Shown: positions 7,109 through 16,261, counted from the stretch's first letter. The stretch is 64,000 bases of DNA from Streptomyces finlayi (GCF_014216315.1 NZ_CP045702.1:620001-684000), one strand, 5' to 3'. Made by a program: numbers and translations. The notes: generated from the sequence alone by a model not told the origin.

Positions 7109-8436
7109 CCGAGGCCCGGGTGCACCTTCGTGTACCCCTCCACCAGACGGCGGGCGACGGTGACCGAATCGACCAGGGGGTGCAGGGCGAACGCCTGGAC
7201 CGCTGACGCGCGGGAGCCGGTCTCCGCCGCGTCGAGTACGGCGCGTTCGACGGCCTTGACCGCCGTGACCAGGCCCACCGCGTGGTACGGCAGGGGGTCG
7301 ACGGCGACGGGACGCGCCCCGTTGGCGTCGACGAGGCAGGGCACCTCGATCACCGCGTCGGCGTCCAGCACCGACAGCGTCGTGCGATTGCGGACGTTCA
7401 GGACGAGGGAGGTCCGTTCATCGCGGGCGACGGCCCGCATGAGGGCGAGGGCGACCTGTTCGTACCCGCCGGACTCCAGGTCGCTCTCCTCTCGTTCACC
7501 GGCCCCGGCGGCCTCGCGGTTCTCCGACATGTACGTGGCCTCGCGCTCGGCGCGCGTCCGGTCCCAGGTGGTCAGCGGAGGGGCTGCCGGGTCCTTCATA
7601 CGGGCGTAGAAGCCCTCCTGCTGTTCCCGGAGGAACGCGCCGCGGGTCTGCTCGGCGTCCTGGTAGGCGCGTACCGCCTCACGGTTGAAGTAGTAGTAGT
7701 GCAGATACTCGTTGGGAACGGCGCCGAGTGACCGCAGCCAGTCGGCGCCGAAGAGCCTGCCCTCCTCGAACGAGCCGAGGAGTTCCGGATCGGCCAGCAG
7801 GCGCGGGAGTTCGTCACGGCCGTCGACGTGCAGCCCGCGCAGCCATCCCAGGTGGTTCAGCCCCACGTAGTCGATCCGGGCCCGGTCCGGATCGGCGCCG
7901 AGGACTCGAGCGACACGACGGCCGAGTCCCACCGGCGAGTCGCAGATACCGATGACCCGGTCGCCGAGATACCGGGACATGGCCTCGGTGACCAGGCCGG
8001 CCGGGTTGGTGAAGTTGATGACCCAGGCGTCGGGGGCGAGCCTGGCGATACGCCGGGCGAGGTCCACCACGACGGGCACGGTGCGCAGTCCGTACGCGAT
8101 TCCGCCCGCGCCGACCGTCTCCTGGCCCAGTACGCCCTCGTCGAGCGCCACCCGCTCGTCGGCGGCGCGGCCCGCCAGTCCGCCGACACGGATCGCGGAG
8201 AACACGAAGTCCGCTCCGCGCAGCGCCTCGTCCAGGTCGGTGGTGGCGACGACGGCCGGTGCGTCACCGATCCCCCCGGCCTGCTCGCCGAGGACCCGGG
8301 CGACGGCATCGAGCCGGTCCGCGTCCGTGTCGTACAGCGTCACGTGCCTCACGCGGCCTTCGGCGTGATCGCCGAGAAGTGCCCCGTACACCAGAGGCAC
8401 CCGGAATCCGCCACCGCCAAGAATTGTCAGCTTCAC
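7090..8436 (-). CDS. GH4-family 6-phospho-beta-glucosidase-like enzyme
   Basis: A 448-residue protein of full GH4 length. The N-terminal Rossmann motif MKLTILGGGGFRVPLVYGAL binds NAD+, and the manganese-site motifs are present: GICDSPVGLGRRV (Cys ligand) and YVGLNHLGWLRGL (His ligand). NFTNPAGLVTEA is also characteristic. GH4 enzymes hydrolyse glycosides by an NAD-dependent oxidation, elimination and reduction cycle. Actinobacterial members are usually annotated as 6-phospho-beta-glucosidases, but streptomycetes often lack the matching PTS, so the natural substrate may be an unphosphorylated glycoside. Cytosolic. It lies downstream of the conservon operon behind a strong hairpin and probably has its own promoter. 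Confidence 0.88.
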   Translation of the reverse strand: MKLTILGGGGFRVPLVYGALLGDHAEGRVRHVTLYDTDADRLDAVARVLGEQAGGIGDAPAVVATTDLDEALRGADFVFSAIRVGGLAGRAADERVALDEGVLGQETVGAGGIAYGLRTVPVVVDLARRIARLAPDAWVINFTNPAGLVTEAMSRYLGDRVIGICDSPVGLGRRVARVLGADPDRARIDYVGLNHLGWLRGLHVDGRDELPRLLADPELLGSFEEGRLFGADWLRSLGAVPNEYLHYYYFNREAVRAYQDAEQTRGAFLREQQEGFYARMKDPAAPPLTTWDRTRAEREATYMSENREAAGAGEREESDLESGGYEQVALALMRAVARDERTSLVLNVRNRTTLSVLDADAVIEVPCLVDANGARPVAVDPLPYHAVGLVTAVKAVERAVLDAAETGSRASAVQAFALHPLVDSVTVARRLVEGYTKVHPGLGYLDRP

Positions 8437-8455
8437 GCTGCTCGATGGTACGGAA

Positions 8456-8495
8456 GCCGGCGCCCGCGCGGGCCGAGGACCGCGCGGGCGCCGGC
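8456..8495 (-). terminator. very strong 16-bp stem between the conservon operon and the GH4 gene
   Basis: Perfect inverted repeat with arms GCCGGCGCCCGCGCGG and its complement around an 8-base loop. It starts seven bases past the stop codon of the P450 gene, where a terminator of the conservon operon is expected. There is no U tract, as is usual for Streptomyces terminators. Confidence 0.75.
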
Positions 8496-8502
8496 AGCGC
8501 GG

Positions 8503-10023
8503 TCAGTACCCGTTCCACCAGCGCGACACGGCCTGCCACAGCCGGGCCGGTGCAGCCGCGCCGCGCTGGCCGGGGATCGCGGGTGCGCCGTCCCTCTGCG
8601 GGGAGGCGCCGGGGGCATGGACGGGTGGCGGCACTTCCGTGCCGTAGCCCGGCGCGGGCGCGGACCTGGCCGGGGACGACACCTCCCAGTCGTTCTGGGC
8701 CCAGGGGCGGCTCATCACCGTCAGCGGGTCGGCGTCGATCTCCTGCTGCGCGCTCGGCGCGAACTTGACGGGCAGCTCCACCAGATGCCGGGACATGATG
8801 TTCCCGATCCAGCGCAGCTCGCTCTCCTCGACGCTGAGCTCCATGTCCGGCAGGCGCATCAGCAGCGCGTCGACCCCGACGTCCGCGATGGCGCGCCCGA
8901 TGTCCTGGCCGGGGCATTCGTGCGGGCCGCCGCTGAACGCCAGATGGGCGCGGTTGCCCTCCATGTCGGCGGTGAGGTCGGGGCGCACGTGCGGGTCGGT
9001 GTTGGCCGCCGCGATGCCGACGAGCAGGGCGTCACCCGCCCTGATCTGCTGACCGCCCAGCTCGGTGTCGCCCACGGCCCAGCGGCCGAACACGGCGGTG
9101 AACGGCGGTTCGTCCCAGAGGGTCTGTTCCACCGCTTCGGGGACCGTCATATGGCCGCCGCTGAGACGGGCCCTGAACCGCGGATCGGTCAGGACCATGC
9201 GCAGCACGTTGGCGATCAGGTTGGCGGTCGACTCGTACGCGGCGATGAGGATCAGGCGGAGATGCTCGGTGACCTCGACGTCGGTGAGCGAGGCGGGGTG
9301 CTCCAGCAGCCACGACGCCAGGTCCGGCTCGGGATCGGTGCGCCGGCGCTGGACGAGCCGGTTGAGTGCGCCGACCACATGGGCGTTGCTCGCGACGGCG
9401 GTCTCGGTGCCACGGGTCATGTCGCGGGCGGCCTGCACGAGCCGGTCGTCGTACTCCTCCGGCATACCGAAGATCGCGCACATCACCATCATCGGCAGAT
9501 GCTCGGCGAACCGGGCGACCACGTCGGCGGTGCCCTGGAGGCAGAAATCGTTGACGAGCCGGTTACTGAAACGGTTGACGTGCCGGCGCACACCCCGGGT
9601 GTCGATGCGCGCCATGCTGTCGGTCACGGCGCCGCGCAGTCGCTCGTGGTTCGCCCCGTCGGCGAAGACGCAGACCGGCTGCCAGGTGAAGATCGGGGCG
9701 AGCGGGTGGTCGGGGGCGACACTGCCGTCCTGGAGGGCCCGCCAGCGCCGGGAGTCCCGGGAGAACTGCGAGGGGGTCCGGGTCATGTGCAGGTTCTCGC
9801 TGTGCCCCAGGACCAGCCAGGCGGGCACGTCCCCGTGCAGCAGGACCGGTGCCACCGTGCCGTGTTCGGCGCGCAGTTTGTCGTAGAGGCCCGCCGGGTC
9901 GCTCTCCGCCTCGGGGCCGTAGAACCGGCGCAGCCCGCCGGGGGCCATGCCGTGCGCGGGGCACTCGGGGGGCGGCACGGGCCCCGGGACCGTTCCGGGT
10001 TCGTGGTGGAAGGGCGTGGTCAC
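8503..10023 (-). CDS. cytochrome P450 of the CYP157 type (conservon P450), lacking the ExxR motif
   Basis: The 506-residue protein carries the heme-thiolate loop LAFSGGPHECPGQDIG with the axial Cys, and an I-helix region LRLILIAAYESTANL. At the K-helix, where nearly all P450s have E-x-x-R, it reads AVEQTLWDEPPF, so the Arg is replaced by Trp. Loss of ExxR with an EQxLW sequence is the defining oddity of the CYP157 family, whose members are often linked to conservons in Streptomyces. A proline-rich 70-residue tail follows the P450 fold. The GTG at 10023 has GGAG upstream. It is the last gene of the conservon, 161 bases after cvnD. Its substrate and even its catalytic competence are unknown. 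Confidence 0.9.
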   Translation of the reverse strand: MTTPFHHEPGTVPGPVPPPECPAHGMAPGGLRRFYGPEAESDPAGLYDKLRAEHGTVAPVLLHGDVPAWLVLGHSENLHMTRTPSQFSRDSRRWRALQDGSVAPDHPLAPIFTWQPVCVFADGANHERLRGAVTDSMARIDTRGVRRHVNRFSNRLVNDFCLQGTADVVARFAEHLPMMVMCAIFGMPEEYDDRLVQAARDMTRGTETAVASNAHVVGALNRLVQRRRTDPEPDLASWLLEHPASLTDVEVTEHLRLILIAAYESTANLIANVLRMVLTDPRFRARLSGGHMTVPEAVEQTLWDEPPFTAVFGRWAVGDTELGGQQIRAGDALLVGIAAANTDPHVRPDLTADMEGNRAHLAFSGGPHECPGQDIGRAIADVGVDALLMRLPDMELSVEESELRWIGNIMSRHLVELPVKFAPSAQQEIDADPLTVMSRPWAQNDWEVSSPARSAPAPGYGTEVPPPVHAPGASPQRDGAPAIPGQRGAAAPARLWQAVSRWWNGY

Positions 10024-10184
10024 AATCGCTCCAGGGGTCGGGCCGCCCGGTGTCCGGGCGAAGGGCGCGCAGGGTGCTGCCGCGCGCGTGGGAGGGCGCG
10101 CGGTGTGCGGCCGCGCGTTCGGGACGTGCGCGGACGGAAGGTGCGCGCGGGGGCGTACGCGGGCGCCGCGAGCGCGCACCTTCG

Positions 10185-10799
10185 TCAGGCGAGGGGAACG
10201 GCGAGGCTGTGCAGATAGCGCATCAGGGTCATCAGCACGTCACGGCTGGAGACCCGCAACCGGGCATCGCAGTCGATCACCGGTACCTCGTCCGGCAGGT
10301 CGAGTGCGGTACGCAACGCCTCGACCGGGTGATGCGGCGCGTCGGGGAAGGTGTTGACGGCGACGACGAACGGGACGCCGCGCTCCTCCAGACGGCCGAT
10401 CACATCGAAACTGACCTGGAGCCGCCTGGTGTCGATCAGGACGACGGCCCCGAGGGCTCCTTCGAACAGCCCGTTCCACAGGAACCAGAAGCGTTCCTGG
10501 CCCGGGGTGCCGAAGAGGTAGAGGATCAGTTCCTCGCTGAGGCTGATCCGGCCGAAGTCCATGGCGACGGTGGTGGCGGTCTTGCTCTCCACTCCGGCGT
10601 TGTCGTCCACGCCGACACCGGCCTGGGTCATGGTCTCTTCGGTCGTCAGGGGCCGGATCTCGCTCACCGATCCGACCATCGTGGTCTTGCCGACCCCGAA
10701 TCCGCCGACGATCACGACCTTCACCGCGGCTGTGGCCGTGGTGGGCAGGACGTCCTCGCTCCGGGGGCCAGTGATCGTGTCAGAGCTTCTGAAGTCCAT
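10185..10799 (-). CDS. cvnD: conservon GTPase, CvnD type
   Basis: The protein has 204 residues. The small Ras-like GTP/ATP-binding fold is plain: P-loop VVIVGGFGVGKTTMVGSVSE, switch region TTEETMTQAGVG, the GTPGQERFWFLW motif, and VVAVNTFPD in the N/TKxD position. In the S. coelicolor conservons CvnD binds guanine nucleotides and associates at the membrane with CvnA, CvnB and CvnC. Its start overlaps cvnC by 20 bases, so the genes are cotranscribed and probably coupled. Confidence 0.93.
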   Translation of the reverse strand: MDFRSSDTITGPRSEDVLPTTATAAVKVVIVGGFGVGKTTMVGSVSEIRPLTTEETMTQAGVGVDDNAGVESKTATTVAMDFGRISLSEELILYLFGTPGQERFWFLWNGLFEGALGAVVLIDTRRLQVSFDVIGRLEERGVPFVVAVNTFPDAPHHPVEALRTALDLPDEVPVIDCDARLRVSSRDVLMTLMRYLHSLAVPLA

Positions 10800-11148
10800 G
10801 CATCACCGCTTCGAGAAGGGACCGGTCCGGGAGGGTGGCTCGGACGATGGGCGCACGCGATTCGATCTGTTCGCTCGCGAGCAGTTCGGTCAAAAGCGAG
10901 GTAACGACACTGAAGGGCAGGCTCAGATAGGCCGAGATCTCGGCGACGGACAGTGGCGCCCGGCAGAGCCGCAGGATCGCGGCCTGCTCGGGCTGGACCG
11001 TCGGCGAGGGTTCCGCCTGCGAGACCACCATCGTGACGAGGTCGAGCGCCGCACGCTCGCCGTCGGGATCGCCGGTGAGGACGTACAGCCGTTCCGGATC
11101 GCTCAGAGCCGGGTCGGCCGTCCGGCGTTCTCGTCGGGGAGCACTCAT
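10780..11148 (-). CDS. cvnC: conservon DUF742 protein, CvnC type
   Basis: The product has 122 residues with the DUF742 layout: a short N-terminal arm (RERRTADPALSDPERLYVLTGD) and a winged-helix-like core with ILRLCRAPLSVAEISAYLSLPFSVVTSLLTELL. Its function is not known beyond being part of the conservon complex; the core resembles a DNA-binding domain. The ATG overlaps the cvnB stop codon by four bases (ATGA). Confidence 0.92.
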   Translation of the reverse strand: MSAPRRERRTADPALSDPERLYVLTGDPDGERAALDLVTMVVSQAEPSPTVQPEQAAILRLCRAPLSVAEISAYLSLPFSVVTSLLTELLASEQIESRAPIVRATLPDRSLLEAVMHGLQKL

Positions 11149-11552
11149 CCGGCCTGCCCTTCATGTCGGGGCGGGCTCGAGAGGTGGGCTCCGATCCGGA
11201 CGACCATGTCGCGCATGCGTGCTCCCACCAGGCCGGCGTCGACCGTCTCATCGGCCAGGACCGCGAGGTACGAGCCCGCTCCCGCGGCCATCAGATAGAA
11301 GAAGCCGCCGTCGACCTCGATGACGACGAGCCGCATCATGCCGTCGCTGTAAGGGATTTCGGAGGCGACCGCGGCGGCCAGGCTCTGCAGTCCGGCGCAG
11401 GCCGCCGCAAGCCGGTCGGCGACGTCCGGGTCGCCGCCGTGCCGGGCGATGCGCAGGCCGTCCGATGAGAGCACCACGATCTGGTGAATGCTCGGCACGT
11501 CGTCGGCCAGTTCCCTGAGCATCCAGTCCATGTTCCCGCGCTGCTGGATCAC
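11145..11552 (-). CDS. cvnB: conservon roadblock/LC7 protein, CvnB type
   Basis: The 135-residue protein has a roadblock/LC7 fold, seen in LRELADDVPSIHQIVVLSSDGLRIARHGG and GFFYLMAAGAGSYLAVLADETVDAGLVG. Proteins of this type regulate Ras-like GTPases such as MglA/CvnD, so CvnB is probably the partner of CvnD. I chose the GTG at 11552 because it forms a GTGA overlap with the cvnA stop codon and has GGGAGA upstream; longer starts inside cvnA are possible. Confidence 0.92.
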   Translation of the reverse strand: MIQQRGNMDWMLRELADDVPSIHQIVVLSSDGLRIARHGGDPDVADRLAAACAGLQSLAAAVASEIPYSDGMMRLVVIEVDGGFFYLMAAGAGSYLAVLADETVDAGLVGARMRDMVVRIGAHLSSPPRHEGQAG

Positions 11553-13186
11553 TTCAAGTCTCCCTTGTCCCACGCGTCATCAATGTCCTCGTCGTTCTTC
11601 GGTTCCTGGGGCACACCGTTGACGGCCTGGGTGAATGCCTCGAGCCAGAGCCCGGGCGGCGGCGGTGCACCGTTGCCCCGAGCGCCGTTGTGCCCGTTGT
11701 GCGCTCCCGCGGCGGGGACGGCGGGCTGCGCCGTCTGCTGGGGGAGGTTGTGCGAACCGAGGGGGGCGCGGCCGCGGCTGCGGCGCTGCGGGAGTCCGCC
11801 CGCGGTCCATTCGGTCACCACGGGCTCTTCGTCCAGGGCGGCTGCCAGGGCTGCCGGGCCGGCCGCGGCGGACGGCTTCTCCGTGTAGCCGGGCATACCG
11901 GCGGCCACCGAGGGCGGCAGTTCCGTGGAGACGGGCCGGGGCTTGCGCTTGCCGGGCGGCGGGACTACGTGCTGGAGCTGCGACATGTCGAGCGAGCTCT
12001 GGGGCCGCGAGGTGGCGCCGATGCCGTGGGCGATACCCGGTGCGGCACCCGTGGTGAGCATCTCGCGCGGCACGATGACCACGGCACGCACCCCGCCGTA
12101 GGCGGACTGCCGCAAGGAAACCTGGAGTTGGTACATCCGGGAGATCCGGCCGACGACGGCCATGCCGAGGCGGGGGGACTCCCCGAGGTCATTCATGTTG
12201 ATGCCGGCCTGTGCCTGGGCCAGCATGTTCTCGGCCCGGGCGCGGGCCTCCTCGCTGAGGCTGACGCCGCCGTCCTCGATCTCGATGGCGATGCCGGTCT
12301 GGACCTCGACCGCGGTGACGTGCACACGGGTCTGGGGCGGCGAGTAGCGCGTCGCGTTGTCCAGGAGTTCGGCGCAGGCGTGGATGAGCGGTTCGACCGA
12401 GGTGCCGACGATGGCGACCTTGGCGATCGAGTGCAGATCGACGCGCTGGTATTCGAGGATCCGGGACATGGCGCCGCGCAGCACGCTGAACAGCGGCACG
12501 GGCTTGGGCCATTGACGGCTGGGGCGGGCTCCGCCGAGCACCGCGATGGAGTCCGCGAGCCGCCCGATCAGCGCGGTGCCGTGGTCGATACGGAGCAGGT
12601 CGTCGAAGACCTCGGGGTTGCGCCCGTGGTGGTCCTCCATCTCCCGCAGCTCACTGGCCTGACGGTGGACGATGGCCTGGACGCGACGGGCGACGCTGAC
12701 GAACGCGCGCTGCGCGGAGTCGCGCATCGCCTCTTCGTTGTCGATGATGTCGAGGATCTGGAAGACCAGACCGCGCAGGGCCTTGGGGAGATTGCGGTAC
12801 GACTCGTCGGCGTCGACGATGTCGCGCATCACCTCTTCGGGCGAGTTACTGGCACGCAGTCGGCGGATCGCGGCCGGAAGCAGCTCCTTGGTCATCCGCA
12901 CGGTCTCCGCGTCCTGCGCGGCGATGCGGTGTTCCAGGTGGGCGATGCGCTGTTCGTAGTGCGCACGCTGGACGTTCATCGCGCGGCGACGACGGTTGAG
13001 TACGACGGTGAGCGCGGAGACCACGAGCGTGGCGATCGCACCGCACCAGACGACTGGTATCCGCGCGGGCTCGGTCACCAGCGCCGCACCGGCTGCGGTG
13101 GCGCCGGCCATCAGCACAAGGGGCAACAACAAGGCACGGACTACTGGGATTTCTCGGTCAATCGGCGGTGATTCAACACGAACCAT
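11549..13186 (-). CDS. cvnA: conservon sensor histidine kinase-like membrane protein, CvnA type
   Basis: The 545-residue protein has two adjacent N-terminal membrane helices (VRALLLPLVLMAGATAAGAAL and PVVWCGAIATLVVSALTVVL) with almost no external loop, then a coiled segment, and a GHKL ATPase domain: N box LIHACAELLDNATRYSPPQT, G boxes IEIEDGG and RLGMAVVGRISR. There is no classical H-box dimerisation motif. A long Pro/Ala/Gly-rich tail ends with an acidic stretch (PKNDEDIDDAWDKGDLK). It is the first gene of the conservon cvnA-B-C-D-P450. In S. coelicolor conservons such as cvn9 (rar) affect aerial growth and antibiotic production, so this operon may sense the envelope or growth state. Confidence 0.93.
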   Translation of the reverse strand: MVRVESPPIDREIPVVRALLLPLVLMAGATAAGAALVTEPARIPVVWCGAIATLVVSALTVVLNRRRRAMNVQRAHYEQRIAHLEHRIAAQDAETVRMTKELLPAAIRRLRASNSPEEVMRDIVDADESYRNLPKALRGLVFQILDIIDNEEAMRDSAQRAFVSVARRVQAIVHRQASELREMEDHHGRNPEVFDDLLRIDHGTALIGRLADSIAVLGGARPSRQWPKPVPLFSVLRGAMSRILEYQRVDLHSIAKVAIVGTSVEPLIHACAELLDNATRYSPPQTRVHVTAVEVQTGIAIEIEDGGVSLSEEARARAENMLAQAQAGINMNDLGESPRLGMAVVGRISRMYQLQVSLRQSAYGGVRAVVIVPREMLTTGAAPGIAHGIGATSRPQSSLDMSQLQHVVPPPGKRKPRPVSTELPPSVAAGMPGYTEKPSAAAGPAALAAALDEEPVVTEWTAGGLPQRRSRGRAPLGSHNLPQQTAQPAVPAAGAHNGHNGARGNGAPPPPGLWLEAFTQAVNGVPQEPKNDEDIDDAWDKGDLK

Positions 13187-13645
13187 CTAAACCCTCTGGC
13201 GGTTGATTCGGGGTGTATTCGGAAGTTCTGCGGATCTACGCACTCGTGATGACAGTCGTGAACAAGTGCTCGAATTCATATCAACTCGACTTCGATGCGC
13301 GTGAGCTTAGCCAGATCAGAACACCGCTTCGGCATATTCACCCAACCCCCTGCGCGAGCACTCCGGCAGTAATACACTCACCAGTTTTTGCACTGAACGG
13401 CGTCGAGCGTGCGCAGGGAGTAATCGACTGCGCCGGGGGCGGGCGTGGCACTCCGGCGTCCCGCAGTGCGGGATGCTGAACCGCGGCGCGCGCGCCGTGG
13501 CTTGACGGACCATCGGGAGCGACCCAAGGAGAGCCGCACCGAATAGAGAACATAGGCGACCTATTCGATTCCTGAGCGATTATTTCTGTCCCTCACGGCG
13601 GGACAGAGGCACAGGTGATCGAGCCGGATCGAAAGGAGCAGATTC
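13187..13645. promoter_or_regulatory. 459-bp divergent regulatory region between conservon and IclR gene
   Basis: No gene is convincing here. The region is unusually AT-rich for the window near 13240-13400 and 13540-13590, as expected for promoters. Dyads seen: ATAGG-cga-CCTAT at 13552-13564 nested in GAATAG/CTATTC at 13541-13566, and CTGTCCC/GGGACAG at 13586-13606. The latter two lie within 110 bases of the IclR start and could be its operators. Confidence 0.5.
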
Positions 13646-14443
13646 ATGACCGAAGGACTGATTCACCGAAAAGAAGCCATCGCTGCGACGCGGGGCTGCA
13701 CCATCGAGTCACTGGACACCGGCCTCCGGCTGATGCGGCTCTTCCTCACACACGACACGCTCACCGTCTCCGCCGCCGCCGAGCTGCTGTCAGTCGGCCG
13801 GTCCACCGCGCACCGGGTGCTCTTCACCCTGGAGGGGCGTGGCTTCGCGACCCGGGACCCCTCCGGCAGCGGATACTCCGCCGGCCCCGAACTGATCCGG
13901 CTCGGCCGGCCCGCCGGCCTCGGTGGGGCGCTGCGGGCACGGCTCGCAGACGTACTGGAGGACGCCGCCCGGCGCACCGGCGAGACCGTGCAGAGTGCCG
14001 CGCTGATCGGGGACCGCGTCATCGTCACGGACGGCCGTGAGTCGTCCCGGCCGGTACGGGTGGTGCTGGAGACGTGGCGCACGCACCCCGCCCACGCCAC
14101 GTCGGGGGGCAAGCTGCTGCTCTCGCGGATGACGGCCGACCAGGTGTGCGTCCTCTATCCGCGCGAGACGCTGCCCGCGGCCACCCCGCGCACACTCACT
14201 TCGCGCGCGGCGCTGCTGGACGAACTGGCGGAGGTCCGCGAGCTCGGCCACGCGGTCAGCCGCGGCGAGTCCGTCCAGGGCATGAACGCCGTCGCCGTCC
14301 CGCTCGGCGGGGCGGGTCCCCGCGACCGGCTGGCCCTGACCGCGTCGGCCCCCGGCGATCGCGGGGACGACGCGGCGCTGGTGGAGTGCGCACGGCAGTT
14401 GCGACGGTCGGCCTCGCTGCTGGAGCCGGCGGACGCGTCCTGA
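13646..14443 (+). CDS. IclR-family transcriptional regulator
   Basis: The 265-residue protein has the IclR order: an N-terminal winged helix (LTVSAAAELLSVGRSTAHRVLFTLEGRGF, about residues 32-65) and a C-terminal effector domain with HATSGGKLLLSRM, the GHAVSRGESVQGMNAVAVPL signature and the closing helical segment. The ATG at 13646 follows AAAGGAG at ideal spacing. It is a cytosolic DNA-binding repressor or activator, probably of a catabolic pathway, but no catabolic operon is adjacent; the nearest downstream gene is a convergent MarR gene. Palindromes just upstream suggest autoregulation. Confidence 0.9.
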   Translation: MTEGLIHRKEAIAATRGCTIESLDTGLRLMRLFLTHDTLTVSAAAELLSVGRSTAHRVLFTLEGRGFATRDPSGSGYSAGPELIRLGRPAGLGGALRARLADVLEDAARRTGETVQSAALIGDRVIVTDGRESSRPVRVVLETWRTHPAHATSGGKLLLSRMTADQVCVLYPRETLPAATPRTLTSRAALLDELAEVRELGHAVSRGESVQGMNAVAVPLGGAGPRDRLALTASAPGDRGDDAALVECARQLRRSASLLEPADAS

Positions 14444-14470
14444 CACCAGGGGCCGGGGCAGGGCCCGGGA

Positions 14471-14977
14471 TCAGCGGCGGGCGCCGTCGATGCGGCCTTC
14501 CAGCTGTACGAGCAGTTCGCTGAGCTGGGCGCTCAGCCGGCTGCGGGCCCCGTCGTCGAGGCCGGAGAGGACCGCGCGTTCGTACGCGAGCTGCTGGGGC
14601 AGCAGCCGGTCGACCAGGACGCGGCCCTGCTCGGTCAGGCCGACATGGGCGACCCGGCGGTCACGGACGTCGCCGCGGCGGTCCACGAGGCCGCGTTCCT
14701 GGAGGGCGCGGAGGCGTTTGGTGACGGCGGCGCCCGACGAGAACGTCTCGCGGGACAGCTCTCCGGGTGTGAGTTCGCGGTCCGTACGGCGGATCGCGCC
14801 GAGCAGGTCGAATTCGGCACGCGTCAGACCGGCGGAGCGCAGCGGCGCGTCCTGCGCCTGTTGGAGAAGCGCGGCACAGCGGTTGATACGGCCGATGAGC
14901 TCCATCGGGCCGGTGTCGAGCTCCGGATTGACGGCCTGCCACTGCCGAACCACCGAGGCCACGATGTCGTCGGTCAC
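14471..14977 (-). CDS. MarR-family transcriptional regulator
   Basis: The protein has about 168 residues with the MarR winged helix: LTRAEFDLLGAIRRTDRELTPGELSRETFSSGAAVTKRLRALQERGLVDRR and the wing DVRDRRVAHVGLTEQGRVLVD. The GTG at 14977 (VTDDIV) is preferred because the residues in the longer upstream frame are low-complexity. It is divergent from a VOC-domain gene 341 bases away, which is the likely target. MarR proteins usually respond to small phenolic or drug-like ligands. Confidence 0.9.
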   Translation of the reverse strand: MTDDIVASVVRQWQAVNPELDTGPMELIGRINRCAALLQQAQDAPLRSAGLTRAEFDLLGAIRRTDRELTPGELSRETFSSGAAVTKRLRALQERGLVDRRGDVRDRRVAHVGLTEQGRVLVDRLLPQQLAYERAVLSGLDDGARSRLSAQLSELLVQLEGRIDGARR

Positions 14978-15165
14978 ACCGCTCCGTTCCGTCCGTTCCG
15001 AGGAGGCGGGAGGGCTGCCGGCCCCTGCCTCCGTGCTGTTGCGGCGAGCGTACGGTGTCCGGCCCGCTCGGCCGCGACGAGCCGTTCCTCCGGCAGGGCG
15101 CGCTGCCACCATTCGCCGGCCGCGGCGTCTGCTGCCAGGCGGAGTTCGACGAGGGAGCCGGTGAG

Positions 15166-15197
15166 TACGCGCCGCGCTCCGTCAGGCGCGGCGCGTA
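15166..15197. promoter_or_regulatory. 12-bp perfect inverted repeat in the MarR/VOC divergent region
   Basis: TACGCGCCGCGC and its exact complement are separated by 8 bases. It sits inside the 341-base gap (14978-15318) between divergent genes, which holds no other convincing gene. It may be an operator or simply an RNA hairpin. Confidence 0.45.
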
Positions 15198-15318
15198 TTT
15201 CACCTGTAAATGGTTTCCGTCCGGTGCGGCTCGATGGCTGACGGGCCCTGCCGGTCATAGCGTGCGGGGAGACATGGGTGGACGGCCGGGCGCCCGGCAT
15301 GATCACAGAAGGAGTGGG

Positions 15319-16083
15319 ATGAAGTTCTCCGAACCGCTGGACGGCGGTCCTTGCTGGGTCGCGCTGAGCACGTCGGACATCCCTGCCGCCAAGTCGTTCT
15401 ACGCCGCGCTCTTCGGCTGGCGATGCGAGACCGATCCGCGCGCGGAAGCCGGCGGCTCCACCGTGGCGCGGCTCGGCGAGGCCGCGGTGGCCTCGCTCGG
15501 CCCGGTCCCCCGGACGGACAGGTCCCCCGCGTGGACCGTCTTCTTCTCCACCGGGGACACCGACACCACCGTCGAGAGGGTGACATCGGCGGGCGGGACG
15601 CTGCTGGCCGGCCCGATGGACGTCTTCGAACAGGGCCGGTCCGCCCTGGTCGCCGACCCGGAGGGCGCCGTGTTCTCGCTCTGGCAGCCGCGTACGTTCG
15701 CGGGCGCCGAACGTCTCAACGATCCGGGCGCCCTGGGCTGGGTCGAGCTCTCCACCCGCGACACGGTGGAGGCCCTCGCCTTCTACCCGTCCGTCCTCGG
15801 CTGGACGGTCAACGCAGCGGAGTCCTACACGCACTGGGGTGTGGACGGTGCCGATTTCGGCGGCATGATGGCGATGGACGAGCGGTTCGAGCCGGAGGTG
15901 CCCCCGTACTGGCTCCCCTATTTCGTCGTCACGGACGTCGACTCCACGGCCGCCACGGCGCTGAGCGCCGGCGGCGACCTCCTGCTGGCGCCCATCAGCA
16001 TCCCCGACGGCCCCCGGATCGCGGTCCTCCGTGACCCGCAGGGCGCCACGTTCGGCATCCACAAGTCGTACGGCGAGGACTGA
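15319..16083 (+). CDS. VOC-superfamily protein with two glyoxalase-like modules
   Basis: The 254-residue protein consists of two repeats of the vicinal-oxygen-chelate fold: WVALSTSDIPAAKSFYAALFGW...VADPEGAVFSLWQPR and WVELSTRDTVEALAFYPSVLGW...LRDPQGATFGIHK. Each repeat begins with the characteristic strand-turn-helix and ends with D-P-x-G. Such proteins are annotated as glyoxalase/bleomycin-resistance or hydroxylase-type VOC proteins; substrate unknown. The start at 15319 has AAGGAG seven bases upstream. It may be regulated by the divergent MarR protein. Confidence 0.9.
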   Translation: MKFSEPLDGGPCWVALSTSDIPAAKSFYAALFGWRCETDPRAEAGGSTVARLGEAAVASLGPVPRTDRSPAWTVFFSTGDTDTTVERVTSAGGTLLAGPMDVFEQGRSALVADPEGAVFSLWQPRTFAGAERLNDPGALGWVELSTRDTVEALAFYPSVLGWTVNAAESYTHWGVDGADFGGMMAMDERFEPEVPPYWLPYFVVTDVDSTAATALSAGGDLLLAPISIPDGPRIAVLRDPQGATFGIHKSYGED

Positions 16084-16261
16084 GGCGCCCGACAGCGTCC
16101 GGCGCGCCGCGCGAGCCCGGCATGGGTGCGCACGCCGTCTCCGTCAGGCGCAGCGGGGAGCGTCGCCCGTCGTCCGGGTCGCGCACCTTGAGCTGGAGTG
16201 TTGCGACGACGACTGGAACTCAAGGTCCGTGCGGGGCCTCGTCGGGGCGCCGGGGCGGGGC

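Noticed and set aside
8503..10023. Missing ExxR as a sequencing error
   Set aside because: The frame is intact, neighbouring motifs are normal, and an independent P450 in this window lacks the same motif in a similar way.
7828..10218. 796-codon plus-strand frame over the P450 gene
   Set aside because: It is a mirror of the minus-strand P450 and GH4 genes, with no recognisable domain or ribosome-binding site.
14978..15318. Extended N-termini for the MarR and VOC proteins
   Set aside because: The added residues are low-complexity and basic, and good ribosome-binding sites support the internal starts.
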